DNA of 64,000 nt from an uncultured Dehalococcoidia bacterium (GCA_958295765.1 CATQHB010000002.1:524424-588423); one strand, 5' to 3'; shown: positions 50,715-58,701, counted from the first letter of the stretch. A program made the numbers and translations. Notes: generated by a model from the sequence alone, not told the origin.

Positions 50715-51192
50715 AACCGCATTATACACGCTGGGGTTCTTTTCTACAGAGACGGCGGGGGTGGGGTAAAGTCGAGTGAATCACCGGACAGGAAGGCGTG
50801 CCACGTAGGGGCGTTTCGCGAAACGCCCCTACCGGATGTCTCACAGGGTAGGGTAGGGTTCGACCGGCTCACCATGAGCGGACATTATTCCTGGTGCAGA
50901 CTTTGCGCCGGAACCGGCGTCCCCCAAGTCAATCGCATCACAAACCCGTCATCCCGCCTTTAACCGTCGTTCCGGCGAAAGCCGGAATCCAGAACGCTCT
51001 GTAGTAAGCCCGCTCTTTTCCGGGGGATTTCCTGGATTCCGGCTTTCGCCGGAACGACGGTTCTTTGGGTTGCCTTGGCTTGCCCTGATTAAAATGCGAT
51101 TGCGCCAATGCAATCCCTGCGCCGTTGTGGTGAATAGGGGCCAGTCTGTTATAATCCTTCGGATATTGCTTATATAAAGGGGGAAACCGAGT
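50715..51192. other. 478-bp divergent intergenic region with three repeats
   Basis: Holds a family D palindrome (50806-50832), a half family C element (50858-50881) and a family A element (50959-51062). The downstream SDR promoter is probably TATAAT at 51150-51155. Confidence 0.6.
50959..51062. repeat. Family A inverted-repeat element
   Basis: Full copy; both arms intact, centre GAACGCTCTGTAGTAAGCCC. Confidence 0.85.
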
Positions 51193-51984
51193 ATGGACCT
51201 GGAGCTTAAAGGCAAAGTAGCTATCATCGGCGGGGCCAGCAAGGGGCTGGGCCGGGCCTGCGCCGACGTGCTGGCCGAGGAGGGCGCCAAGCTGACCATT
51301 TGCAGCCGTACCGCATCGGACCTGGAGCAGGCGGCGGCGGAAATCCGCGACGCTACCGGCGCCGACGTGCTGGCCCTGCCCGCCGACCTGGAAGACTACG
51401 ACAGCATCAAAGACCTGGTGGCGACTACCGTAAGCCACTACGGGCAACTGGACATTATGGTCAACAACTCCGGCGGCCCGCCGCTGGCCCGCTCCGAAAC
51501 GGCTACGGAAGAGCAGTGGGAGACGGCGGTGCAGCGTTCCCTGTTCTTTTTCGCCCGGATGTCCCGGGAGGCCATTCCCCACCTGAAGGAGCAGGGCGGG
51601 GGCCGCATCGTCAACATCCTCGCCAGCACCGTTTACCAGCCCATCCCCAACCTGGCCCTCTCCGGCGCCACCCGCTTGGGCGCGGTGGCCTATATGAAGA
51701 GCCTGGCCGATGAGGTGGGGCGGGATGGCATCCTGATTAACAACGTCTGCCCCGGTTCCATCCTCAGCGAGCGGATGCTGTCCAACGTTACCTCCCGCGC
51801 CCAGGAGTTGGGCATTTCGGTAGAGGAGGGGCTGGCCGAGCGGGCCAAGGAAACGGCGGTAGGGCGCATCGGCGAGCCTAAAGAACTGGCCTACCTGGTG
51901 GCCTTCCTGGCCTCCGGCAAGTCCAGCTACATCACCGGCACCACCATCCTGGTAGATGGCGGCCTGGTAAGGTCGGTGATTTAA
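51193..51984 (+). CDS. Short-chain dehydrogenase/reductase (SDR)
   Basis: 263 residues. Cofactor loop IIGGASKGLGRACADVL, MVNNSGGPPLA as the NNxG motif, and IVNILASTVYQPIPNLALSGATRLGAVAYMKSL near the catalytic site. The usual Y-x3-K appears altered: no Tyr-x3-Lys is visible in the expected place (the closest is A-x3-MK), so activity may differ from classical SDRs. C-terminus SSYITGTTILVDGGLVRS is normal. GGGGGAAACC precedes ATG 51193. Confidence 0.88.
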   Translation: MDLELKGKVAIIGGASKGLGRACADVLAEEGAKLTICSRTASDLEQAAAEIRDATGADVLALPADLEDYDSIKDLVATTVSHYGQLDIMVNNSGGPPLARSETATEEQWETAVQRSLFFFARMSREAIPHLKEQGGGRIVNILASTVYQPIPNLALSGATRLGAVAYMKSLADEVGRDGILINNVCPGSILSERMLSNVTSRAQELGISVEEGLAERAKETAVGRIGEPKELAYLVAFLASGKSSYITGTTILVDGGLVRSVI

Positions 51985-52049
51985 GGCGTCAACCCGGAAC
52001 GGTGGCGGGTACGGTGGGGGCAAGGGCAAGGTTGCGTTGCCGCCTTTCC

Positions 52050-52123
52050 CCGCTCATGGTGAGCTTGTCGAAGGACGAACCGTTGGATTGGGCAGGGTGG
52101 TTCGACAAGCTCACCATGAGCGG
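52050..52123. repeat. Family C inverted-repeat element
   Basis: Full pair with a 30-base centre, followed by short tandem echoes of CTGATGAGCGG (52120-52160). Confidence 0.8.
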
Positions 52124-52266
52124 ATCTCGTTCTGATGAGCGGGTTTCGTTCTGATGAGCGGATTTCGTTCCTGTAGCGGACTTTGCTACTGGCGCAGACT
52201 GCGTATATGTCTTGGGGGATGCGGGCGATACCCGGCTCCGTTCCGGGCCGGCCAAAGGGCTGAGGG

Positions 52267-52662
52267 ATGATTGAAACGGCGGAACTGCGGCGGATGGCAG
52301 AGGCAAAACTGGCGGATGCTATCGACTTGTACCGGCTGGGACGGTATGACAGCGCCATTTACCTGGGCGGGTACGGGCTGGAGTTAGCGTTAAAGGCGCG
52401 GATTTGTGATACGCTGAACTGGGACGGATTTCCCTCGGACACGCCGGGGTTTCGGGGACTCCAATCTTTCCGCACCCACGACTTGAGCATACTGCTGCGA
52501 CTGTCGGGTATTCAAGGCCGTGTTGAGGATGACTTTCCCGACGAATGGGAAACCGCATCCTGTTGGAGATCGGAATGGCGCTACCTGGCGGTGGGCAGTG
52601 TGGATGAAGAGCAATGCCTGGAACTGATTGAGGCAGTAGCCGTACTAATGGAGTCGATATGA
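52267..52662 (+). CDS. HEPN domain protein, first gene of a three-gene overlapping operon
   Basis: 131 residues. RMAEAKLADAIDLYRLGRYDSAIYLGGYGLELALKARICDTL and FRTHDLSILLRLSG match the HEPN type common beside nucleotidyltransferase antitoxins. The possible active-site R and H are in the RTHDL segment. The stop overlaps the next ATG by 4 bases. No nucleotidyltransferase is present; the following unknown protein occupies the place of a partner. Confidence 0.8.
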   Translation: MIETAELRRMAEAKLADAIDLYRLGRYDSAIYLGGYGLELALKARICDTLNWDGFPSDTPGFRGLQSFRTHDLSILLRLSGIQGRVEDDFPDEWETASCWRSEWRYLAVGSVDEEQCLELIEAVAVLMESI

Positions 52663-53108
52663 GAATAGGCGCGCTGAAGCGGCTGTTGCGGGGTATGGCC
52701 GACCTGGAAAATGAGCTGTCTGCCGCCAAAGGCGAGTTTTCCCTTTTTGCCTTGATTGAAAAGGAGGACTGGCCCGAGGACGGCGAGCCTGGCTCCAGTT
52801 GGCGATTGTTTGTCGCCGCCCCCTGGATTTGGGCCGACCGACGCGAGGCGGAGAAATACCTGCGGGAGCGGGTGCGTCCTTACCGGCAGGACATAGGGGT
52901 TTTCTCCCCGGCGCTCCGTGTCGAAGTGGTGAGGCCGGAAAGCTCTTACCTGGAGGAAGTGTGGGAGTATTGCGGCACCGAGGAGGGGATGGTGGAAGTG
53001 TACAATGTGGAGATTCTGGATGTAACGGCGTTACGCGGCTATATCTTTGCCTCCCGCCGGCCGGCTGAAATGCCCCAACCCCAACCGCAGACCGCCGCGT
53101 CAGTATGA
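52659..53108 (+). CDS. Unknown 149-residue protein between HEPN and TPR genes
   Basis: I recognise no family. It opens with a helical basic stretch (RIGALKRLLRGMADLENELSAAKGEF), then a mixed alpha/beta region with SSWRLFVAAPWIWADRREAEKYL and YNVEILDVTALRGYI. It overlaps both neighbours by 4 bases, so stoichiometric, coupled production with the HEPN protein is expected. Its place suggests antitoxin or partner function; this is inference. Confidence 0.75.
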   Translation: MRIGALKRLLRGMADLENELSAAKGEFSLFALIEKEDWPEDGEPGSSWRLFVAAPWIWADRREAEKYLRERVRPYRQDIGVFSPALRVEVVRPESSYLEEVWEYCGTEEGMVEVYNVEILDVTALRGYIFASRRPAEMPQPQPQTAASV

Positions 53109-53455
53109 ATCGGCCCAACTTTACCCCGCCGGAAGAACCCACTGACGCCGCAGGCTATAACCGGCGGGGCAATCAATACAGCCGCAACGGGGCCTATGAG
53201 CAAGCCATTGCCGACTATACCCGCGCCCTGGAACTGGACGCCGCCTTTGCCGAGGCATGGTTCAACCGGGGCGTCTCCTGGTACGAGTTGGGCCAATACG
53301 CCGAATCCATCGCCGACCTGACCCAGGCCATCGAGTTGAACCCGGAGGACGACAACTACTACGGTCGCCGCTCCCTGGCCTACCTGTTTAACGACCAGCC
53401 CGATCTGGCCCAAGCCGACCAGGATAAGTGCGATGAGGTGAGGAATAGGGGGTAA
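53105..53455 (+). CDS. Tetratricopeptide repeat protein
   Basis: 116 residues with about three TPR units: AAGYNRRGNQYSRNGAYEQA, AAFAEAWFNRGVSWYELGQY and DDNYYGRRSLAYLFNDQPD. Third gene of the overlapping operon, starting within the stop of the second. TPR proteins are scaffolds; no enzyme motif present. Confidence 0.85.
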   Translation: MNRPNFTPPEEPTDAAGYNRRGNQYSRNGAYEQAIADYTRALELDAAFAEAWFNRGVSWYELGQYAESIADLTQAIELNPEDDNYYGRRSLAYLFNDQPDLAQADQDKCDEVRNRG

Positions 53456-53592
53456 GGGCGAGGGTAATAAAAAAACAAGAAGTTACAAGGTTAAACCGAG
53501 GGGATCAAGACCGGTTGTGCAGGAAACCCCATTCCTGACCGCAACTGCGCCACCAACTACCAAGCGATAGTGGGAGAACGAAACCGCCGGGG

Positions 53593-54246
53593 TCAGCGTT
53601 TCCAGATATTTCCCAAGTATTGGCCCCCTTTGCGCCTATCCACCGATAGCGCCACCTCTTCGATATTGGGAACCTTCCACTCAACGGTCAACTCGGCGAC
53701 TTTTCCCTTCCGGCCGGCAAGGGGATAATCCTGAATGTTCTTGAAAGTATCCCTACCGCGCATACTTTTGCCGCGACTGGCAAATCCTGAGTTGATGGGC
53801 GAAACTTTAATTTTCTCCAAGTCCCGTTCAACTAGGGCGCGGGTGTCCAGTTCAAGCACCTCGTGGATCACGTCCTTGTATAACGGTGAATTCAGCATCT
53901 TGTTGAGTCTATCTTCGGTAACCCAAAGAAAGCACTTGCCGTTTAGAAGTTCGTACCAGTCTCGGGGACTCAGGCCATCTTTCAGGACTCTTTCCAGTGC
54001 CTCCGGGCGCAAACAATGTTGGTCCCGAACCGACGCGGCCCCGAAACTTGGATGTTCAATGGTAACGCTGTCGGGCCGCCACCGGGAATACAGCTCGCAA
54101 TGCCGTTTCCCCTGGATCCCAAACCGGTCAAGCAACGCGGCAACACTCAAAAGGCCGTGTTGCTGAATGTTGGGCCAGCTCTCTGCCTCGGCCATGTGGT
54201 ATAAGCGGGGATGTTTCTCGACAAACTTCTCGACCAGATCTTCCAC
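53593..54246 (-). CDS. DUF7002-like protein (possible ADP-ribosyltransferase-related fold)
   Basis: 217 residues. The N-terminus PRLYHMAEAESWPNIQQHGLLSVAALLDRFG resembles proteins annotated DUF7002, with a Y-H-x-A/T and HGL pattern reminiscent of ADP-ribosyltransferase and DarT-like folds. CFLWVTEDRLNKML, and IHEVLELDTRALV follow. Catalytic residues cannot be named with certainty. Relatives that I recall are stand-alone genes; here it follows the HEPN/TPR operon in convergent orientation. Confidence 0.6.
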   Translation of the reverse strand: MEDLVEKFVEKHPRLYHMAEAESWPNIQQHGLLSVAALLDRFGIQGKRHCELYSRWRPDSVTIEHPSFGAASVRDQHCLRPEALERVLKDGLSPRDWYELLNGKCFLWVTEDRLNKMLNSPLYKDVIHEVLELDTRALVERDLEKIKVSPINSGFASRGKSMRGRDTFKNIQDYPLAGRKGKVAELTVEWKVPNIEEVALSVDRRKGGQYLGNIWKR

Positions 54247-54314
54247 TGTTCACTACTCTTGGCGGGGTTTCCCACGCTACGCCGGCGGGAGAACCCCGCA
54301 GATTCTTGTAGCCC

Positions 54315-54740
54315 CTACTCTCCCGCCGGCCTGAAATAAGGCACCGTTATCCGGTCGGTGGCCCGGACGAAAGTTACCTCTACCGCCATCCCGATGCTTA
54401 CTTCCCGGGGGTTGCACTCAACGATGTTGGTGAACATCCGCACCCCCTCCTCCAGTTCCACCAGGGCCAGCACGTAAGGCACCTCCTCGGCAAAGCCCGG
54501 CGTCCGGTTCTGATAGGTTACGGTATAAGTCCACACCGTCCCCTTGCCGCTGGCTTGCACCCACCGGATACTCTCTGACCAGCAGTTGGCGCAGATGCCC
54601 CGGGGATAGAACTGGTACTCGGCGCAACTGTCGCATTTCTGGATTAGTAGCTGACCCCGGCGGCAGGACTCCCAGTAGGGCTGGGTTTCCCCGACGATGG
54701 TGGGCAGCGGCTTGTTCCATTCCGATCTCGCTTGCGTCAT
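54315..54740 (-). CDS. DUF35 OB-fold protein with zinc ribbon (thiolase partner)
   Basis: 141 residues. Rubredoxin-like zinc ribbon C-x2-C-x10-C-x2-C (CDSCAEYQFYPRGICANC) followed by the acyl-CoA-binding OB fold (TVWTYTVTYQNRTPGFAEEVPYVLALVELEEG). These proteins form a channeling complex with thiolases of the SCP-x/lipid-transfer kind. It starts 3 bases after the thiolase stop, so they are cotranslated. Confidence 0.92.
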   Translation of the reverse strand: MTQARSEWNKPLPTIVGETQPYWESCRRGQLLIQKCDSCAEYQFYPRGICANCWSESIRWVQASGKGTVWTYTVTYQNRTPGFAEEVPYVLALVELEEGVRMFTNIVECNPREVSIGMAVEVTFVRATDRITVPYFRPAGE

Positions 54741-54743
54741 AAC

Positions 54744-55937
54744 CTAATCCCTCCCCAATATGGCGGTGCCGCCGCTGTGCCGGGCGCCCAGCGACCCGCC
54801 GGTGCCGTGGCACAGGGCAATCCGGCAGTTGGCAACCTGGCGCGGCGTCCCGGCAAACTGGTGGCGAAGCTGGCGGGTGGCCTCCAGCAGCAGGAAAATG
54901 CCCCGCATCCCCGGATGGTTGGAGGACAGGCCGCCGCCGTCGGTGTTGATGGGCAGCTTGTCGGGCAGATCCGAATCGACCCGGAGCCGGCCGCCGGAGA
55001 CAAAATCGCCCCCCTCTCCCTTCTGGCAAAAGCCCAGGTCTTCCAGGGTTTCCACCACCGTGATGGTAAAGGAGTCGTAAATCATCGCCATGTCAATGTC
55101 CTGGTGGGTAACGCCGGCCATGGCAAAGGCCGGTTCGTGGCTCTGCTTGGCGGCGATATACATCAAATCCCGCCGGCCGGCCCCCTGGTGGGCGATGGCC
55201 TCGCCGACGCCCAGCACCCAGACCGGATGCTGGCGGCAGTTGCGGGCCACCTCCGGCGATGCTACCACCACTGCGCCGCCGCCGTCGGTTATCACGCAGC
55301 AGTCGGGCAGGTGCAGGGGCGAGGAAATCACCCGGGAGTTCACCACGTCCGCCACCGTTATCGGGTCGCGGAAAAGGGCCTCCGGGTTCAGCGAGGCGTG
55401 CTGGCGTACCGCTACGGCCACCTCGGCCAACTGCTCCGAAGTGGTGCCGTAAAGGTGCATATGGCGTTGGGCAATCATCGCGTACAGGCCGACGGTGGTC
55501 AGGCCGTAAAGCTCCTCAAAGCTGTCGGGCGACGGGTCCAGGCGGGGATGCCCGTAGCGGCCCACGCCGCCGGTGCCGACCGACACCCCGCCGGAGCGGG
55601 CCAGGCTGCTGTAGGTGATGACGGCGCAGTTGATCCGCCCGGCGGCGATGGCGGTCAGGGCGTGAGACAGGTGAAACTCGAAGGAACCGCCGCCCACCGT
55701 GGTATTGTCCACGTACTTGGGATACATATTCAGGTAGTCGGCCAGGTTCATCCCGCTGTTGCGGATGCTGCTGGAGGCGGTAAAGAGGCCGTCCACGTCG
55801 GCTTTGGACAGGCCGGCGTCCGCCAGGGCCTTGATGACGCTCTCCCCCTGGATTTGCAGTTCGCTTTTGTCCGGGGCGTAGCGGGTAACGTGCTCGTGAA
55901 TACCCACAATCGCCGCGCCGCGCTTCAGGTCAACCAT
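54744..55937 (-). CDS. Thiolase family / lipid-transfer-type acetyl-CoA acyltransferase
   Basis: About 397 residues, SCP-x type thiolase. FTASSSIRNSGM stands where the nucleophile cysteine usually is, and the conventional DGAAA becomes CVITDGGGAVVVAS. The C-terminal NTDGGGLSSNHPGMRG and ALCHGTGGSLGARH replace the thiolase GH-x-G and C-x-G loops. Without a clear cysteine at the first site, it may act as a retro-aldolase or acyl-binding partner, as in the Ltp2-type enzymes. ATG 55937 has GGAGG nine bases upstream; ATG 55952 lies before it. Confidence 0.9.
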   Translation of the reverse strand: MVDLKRGAAIVGIHEHVTRYAPDKSELQIQGESVIKALADAGLSKADVDGLFTASSSIRNSGMNLADYLNMYPKYVDNTTVGGGSFEFHLSHALTAIAAGRINCAVITYSSLARSGGVSVGTGGVGRYGHPRLDPSPDSFEELYGLTTVGLYAMIAQRHMHLYGTTSEQLAEVAVAVRQHASLNPEALFRDPITVADVVNSRVISSPLHLPDCCVITDGGGAVVVASPEVARNCRQHPVWVLGVGEAIAHQGAGRRDLMYIAAKQSHEPAFAMAGVTHQDIDMAMIYDSFTITVVETLEDLGFCQKGEGGDFVSGGRLRVDSDLPDKLPINTDGGGLSSNHPGMRGIFLLLEATRQLRHQFAGTPRQVANCRIALCHGTGGSLGARHSGGTAILGRD

Positions 55938-56085
55938 ACCAGGCGCCTCCATTCGGATCGGGGATAAGTTGATAAGTTAAGGGAGTCAGCAAGAAAGTTT
56001 GGGTAAGACGGGGGACATTATGCCACAGATTGGGGGGATGGGGTAGGGGGGACTTGGGGGTTAGCTATTATCCAGCCATCAATCC

Positions 56086-56562
56086 CTACTTGAACAGCAG
56101 GTAACCCGCATACACCGCCAAACCCAGAAAGAGCAGGCCAAATATGACCGGCACAAACCGCTCAACCCGGGTAAGCTGGAAATAGTTAGCCGGCCCATCC
56201 TTGGGGCGCAGCAATTCCCACTCGTCGGCGTAGGGGGCGGCGGGTAGCTGTTTCTCCATTTTGTTGATGATGTCAAACTTGGCCCGGTTCAACTGGCGGT
56301 AAGAGTTAAGGTTGACGAACCAAACTATCGACAATGCTATGCCAAATAACCCGCTAATCAGGAAAATAACCGGCCAAACCCCCTCAGTTACCTCTAGCCT
56401 TGCCGCCAGTATCAGCAACGCTGCGATAGCCGCCACCAGCGTAACGTAGAACCGGTTGGACTGCTCCCGCCGTTGACTTACCCGGTCGGTCAGCTCCACA
56501 TAGAGCTTATACTGCTCCAGGAGATGGTCGGAGTATTTTCCGCCGTAATTTTCAGGTGTCAT
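56086..56562 (-). CDS. Three-helix membrane protein partnered with a TIR protein
   Basis: 158 residues. A soluble N-terminal helix (SDHLLEQYKLYVELTDRVSQRRE) leads to two membrane helices (VTLVAAIAALLILAARL; VIFLISGLFGIALSIVWFV), a cytoplasmic segment (RQLNRAKFDIINKMEKQLP) and a final membrane helix (FVPVIFGLLFLGLAVYAGYLL). It starts in an ATGA overlap with the TIR gene. The layout fits a membrane-disrupting effector or sensor in a TIR signalling pair, similar in outline to SLATT or Thoeris-associated membrane proteins. Family assignment not certain. Confidence 0.8.
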   Translation of the reverse strand: MTPENYGGKYSDHLLEQYKLYVELTDRVSQRREQSNRFYVTLVAAIAALLILAARLEVTEGVWPVIFLISGLFGIALSIVWFVNLNSYRQLNRAKFDIINKMEKQLPAAPYADEWELLRPKDGPANYFQLTRVERFVPVIFGLLFLGLAVYAGYLLFK

Positions 56563-56969
56563 CAGGCGTATTTCCTGATTGCTGCGACGATGGATTTGGT
56601 GTTCCACCCAACCATCTCTTTTGCCACGGACTGAACTTCTTGAGGAATTCGCTTAGCACCCCAAGACTGGATGCCGATAATTGGTTTGGCATAATGCTCG
56701 GCAATGTCAATCTCGCACTGCATCCACTCCCGGTGATTGTAGTACATCCTGGAAATGACCAGCACGGCGTTGACCGGACGAATCTGACGGTCTAGGGCGG
56801 CTTGCAACTGGCTGTCCGTTCGAGTCGAAAGCGGCTCTTGCCGTGGAACACTGTAGTCTATCATCTGAAACCGCTTTGCCTTCTCTAGCAGGTTGATAAG
56901 CCTGTCATATTCATCTCCGTAACGCCAAGCGTGGCTAATGAAAAGGCGGTAACTTTTTAGGGGCGGCAT
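56562..56969 (-). CDS. TIR-like domain protein (ThsB/DUF1863 type)
   Basis: 135 residues, a stand-alone TIR fold: YRLFISHAWRYGDEYDRLINLLEKA opens the domain, NAVLVISRMYYNHREWMQCEIDIAE forms the region with the conserved glutamate, and AKPIIGIQSWGAKRIPQEVQSVA closes it. In Thoeris defence such TIR proteins make cyclic-ADP-ribose-type signals from NAD on phage infection. No ThsA (SIR2 or macro-domain) gene is in the window; the overlapping membrane protein takes the second place. AGGAGA before ATG 56969. Confidence 0.85.
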   Translation of the reverse strand: MPPLKSYRLFISHAWRYGDEYDRLINLLEKAKRFQMIDYSVPRQEPLSTRTDSQLQAALDRQIRPVNAVLVISRMYYNHREWMQCEIDIAEHYAKPIIGIQSWGAKRIPQEVQSVAKEMVGWNTKSIVAAIRKYA

Positions 56970-56983
56970 AGAGCGATCTCCTC

Positions 56984-57015
56984 ATGCTATCCTTGGGGCG
57001 CCCCAAGGATAGCAT
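56984..57015. promoter_or_regulatory. 32-bp perfect palindrome ahead of the TIR operon
   Basis: Both arms of 16 bases match without error; the centre is CCTTGGGGCGCCCCAAGG. It ends 14 bases before the TIR start codon, with the ribosome site in between. It could be an operator, a leader hairpin that masks translation, or a terminator from upstream. Confidence 0.7.
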
Positions 57016-57047
57016 ACACTTATCACAACAGTGTCGAAGGCGAACTT

Positions 57048-57276
57048 TCAGCCGGCCGCTACGGAGTCAGCGTCCTGCAGGATTTCCCGGCAATAGTAGC
57101 GGTTCTCTTGACGAAAGGCTTTGCCGGCCAGGCGTTGGGCTTCTCTGCTCCACCGGCAGCAGGGATAGCGGACGCCGCCACAGGCCGGGGAGGGTTGCTC
57201 ACGGACGGGGGGCATAAGTTCCGGGCGTTGCATCAGGGACATCGCCTCTTTTAACCGGAATTGGGCAACCGGCATA
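57048..57276 (-). CDS. Possible small cysteine-containing protein
   Basis: About 75 residues from ATG 57276: PACGGVRYPCCRWSREAQRLAG hints at a zinc or disulfide cluster, and the C-terminus ends QDADSVAAG. There is no good ribosome site and no family I know. Listed at low confidence as the only open frame in the 395-base gap between the palindrome and the hic array. Confidence 0.25.
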
Positions 57277-57410
57277 GGGGCTGACCTTTTGACCAATGGC
57301 ATGATTACACGGTTAACTGTAGCGCAACCCTTCTGTCCGGGTCAATTATAATGGTTGTATCGTTTCGCGATAATAAGGCGCCCGCCCCGCCAGCTTATTT
57401 TTCAATACTC

Positions 57411-57665
57411 TTACTGCGGCAACCCCAGCCGGATTAAGTCGGCGGCGGTCCACTCGGCTTGCAGTTGGATAATATCCCGCAGGGTGGCGATCCGAAAAGT
57501 ATCCCCGGGGTTGCTGTAAGGCACCGTTACCCGGCGTCCGTCGGGGTGCGTGTAGCGGTGGTGGCTCCCTCGTTGACGAACTTCGGAAAACCCGTCTTGT
57601 AAAAGAGCCCGGTTCATACGGCCGGCGGTGAGAGTACGCAGACGGCTGAGATCAACATCCCTCAC
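57411..57665 (-). CDS. HicA-like toxin (array member, second hicA)
   Basis: 84 residues: LNRALLQDGF-type start (GRMNRALLQDGFSEVRQRGSHHRYTHPDGRRVTVPYSNPG) with the HicA catalytic histidine in GSHHRY. It overlaps the preceding hicB gene by 4 bases. About half identical to the hicA at 58452. Confidence 0.9.
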   Translation of the reverse strand: MRDVDLSRLRTLTAGRMNRALLQDGFSEVRQRGSHHRYTHPDGRRVTVPYSNPGDTFRIATLRDIIQLQAEWTAADLIRLGLPQ

Positions 57666-57901
57666 CGGTTCACCGCGACCATAGTATCCTCTTGGATGGT
57701 CAAAGTATCCGTAGCGGAGACCGGCTTGCCCTCCTCCTCAAACTCCTCCAGAATCATCTCTAGCACTTCCCGGATGTTCTGCATCGCTTCCTCCCGGGTG
57801 CTGCCCCAGGTAGAAGCGCCGATTTTTCGCCAGGGCGGGTAAAAGACGTGCCAGCCGTCTTCATCCGGTTCCAGTTCTACCTTAAAGACATAGGATTTCA
57901 T
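57662..57901 (-). CDS. HicB-like antitoxin (array member 4)
   Basis: 79 residues: YVFKVELEPDEDGWHVFYPPWRKIGASTWGSTREEAMQNIREVLEM. Partner of the hicA that follows. Close to the gene at 57950 (GASTWG and EEAMQNIREVLE shared). Confidence 0.9.
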   Translation of the reverse strand: MKSYVFKVELEPDEDGWHVFYPPWRKIGASTWGSTREEAMQNIREVLEMILEEFEEEGKPVSATDTLTIQEDTMVAVNR

Positions 57902-57949
57902 ACCCTTACCCCCTTTACCGCAGCAAGTGGGCGGCGGTCAATAGGCATT

Positions 57950-58195
57950 TCAGAAGGTTACCGCTACCTGAAGCTCATTAGAGACAAAACCCGATCCCTC
58001 CGGCAATTCCGGGATAGGGTCATTTTCTTCTGTCAAGTCTTCCAGCACCAACTCCAGAACTTCCCTGATGTTCTGCATCGCTTCCTTCCGGGTGCAGCCC
58101 CAGGTGGAAGCGCCGATATGTTCCCAAGCCGGGCAAAAGGCGCGCCAGCCGTCCCCATCCGGTTCCAGTTCTACCTTAAAGACGTAGGTTTTCAT
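57950..58195 (-). CDS. HicB-like protein without adjacent toxin (array member 3)
   Basis: 81 residues: YVFKVELEPDGDGWRAFCPAWEHIGASTWGCTRKEAMQNI. It overlaps the preceding hicB by 4 bases and is followed by another hicB, so it has no hicA of its own. Likely a tandem duplicate of its downstream neighbour. Confidence 0.9.
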   Translation of the reverse strand: MKTYVFKVELEPDGDGWRAFCPAWEHIGASTWGCTRKEAMQNIREVLELVLEDLTEENDPIPELPEGSGFVSNELQVAVTF

Positions 58196-58437
58196 CCCCT
58201 TACCTCTTTCAAGCTGCCATCCGGGGCCAGTCCGTTCCTTGCCGGCGTTCCGGGGATGGAGTAGTTATGCTCCACCATAGTTTCCAGCACCATCTCCAGC
58301 ACTTCCCGGATGTTTTTCTCCGCCTCTTTCCGGGTGTAGCCCCAGGTGGCCCCGCCGTACTCCTCTAACTCCGGGCAGTAAGCGCGCCAGCGGTCTTCGT
58401 CGGGTTCAATGACTACTTGTAAAACGTAGGTTTTCAT
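58192..58437 (-). CDS. HicB-like protein (array member 2)
   Basis: 81 residues: YVLQVVIEPDEDRWRAYCPELEEYGGATWGYTRKEAEKNIREVLEM. Starts 14 bases after the first hicA and overlaps the next hicB. Also lacks its own toxin. Confidence 0.9.
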   Translation of the reverse strand: MKTYVLQVVIEPDEDRWRAYCPELEEYGGATWGYTRKEAEKNIREVLEMVLETMVEHNYSIPGTPARNGLAPDGSLKEVRG

Positions 58438-58451
58438 CGTCTATCCTCTCA

Positions 58452-58700
58452 TTACAACAGTCCGAGCCGGTTCAGGTCTGCTGCGGTCCATTGGGCCTGA
58501 CCCTGGATTATCCGGCGGACGATGTCAATGCGGAGAGTTGACCCCGGACTGGGGAAAGCTACGGTGACTCTTCTACCGTCGGGATGTTGGTAACGTCGGT
58601 GGCTGCCGTGCTGCCAGCGCAGGTAAAAGCCGTCCTGCCTCAGCGCGCGGATGAGTTCAAGGGTAGTCAGGGTACGGAGCCGGCTCCAGTCGATAGCCAA
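58452..58700 (-). CDS. HicA-like toxin (array member, first hicA)
   Basis: 82 residues: ELIRALRQDGFYLRWQHGSHRRYQHPDGRRVTVAFPSPG with the catalytic histidine in GSHRRY. Starts one base after the stop of the first hicB. Ends QWTAADLNRLGLL, nearly identical to the end of the other array hicA. Confidence 0.9.
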   Translation of the reverse strand: MAIDWSRLRTLTTLELIRALRQDGFYLRWQHGSHRRYQHPDGRRVTVAFPSPGSTLRIDIVRRIIQGQAQWTAADLNRLGLL

Positions 58701-58701
58701 G

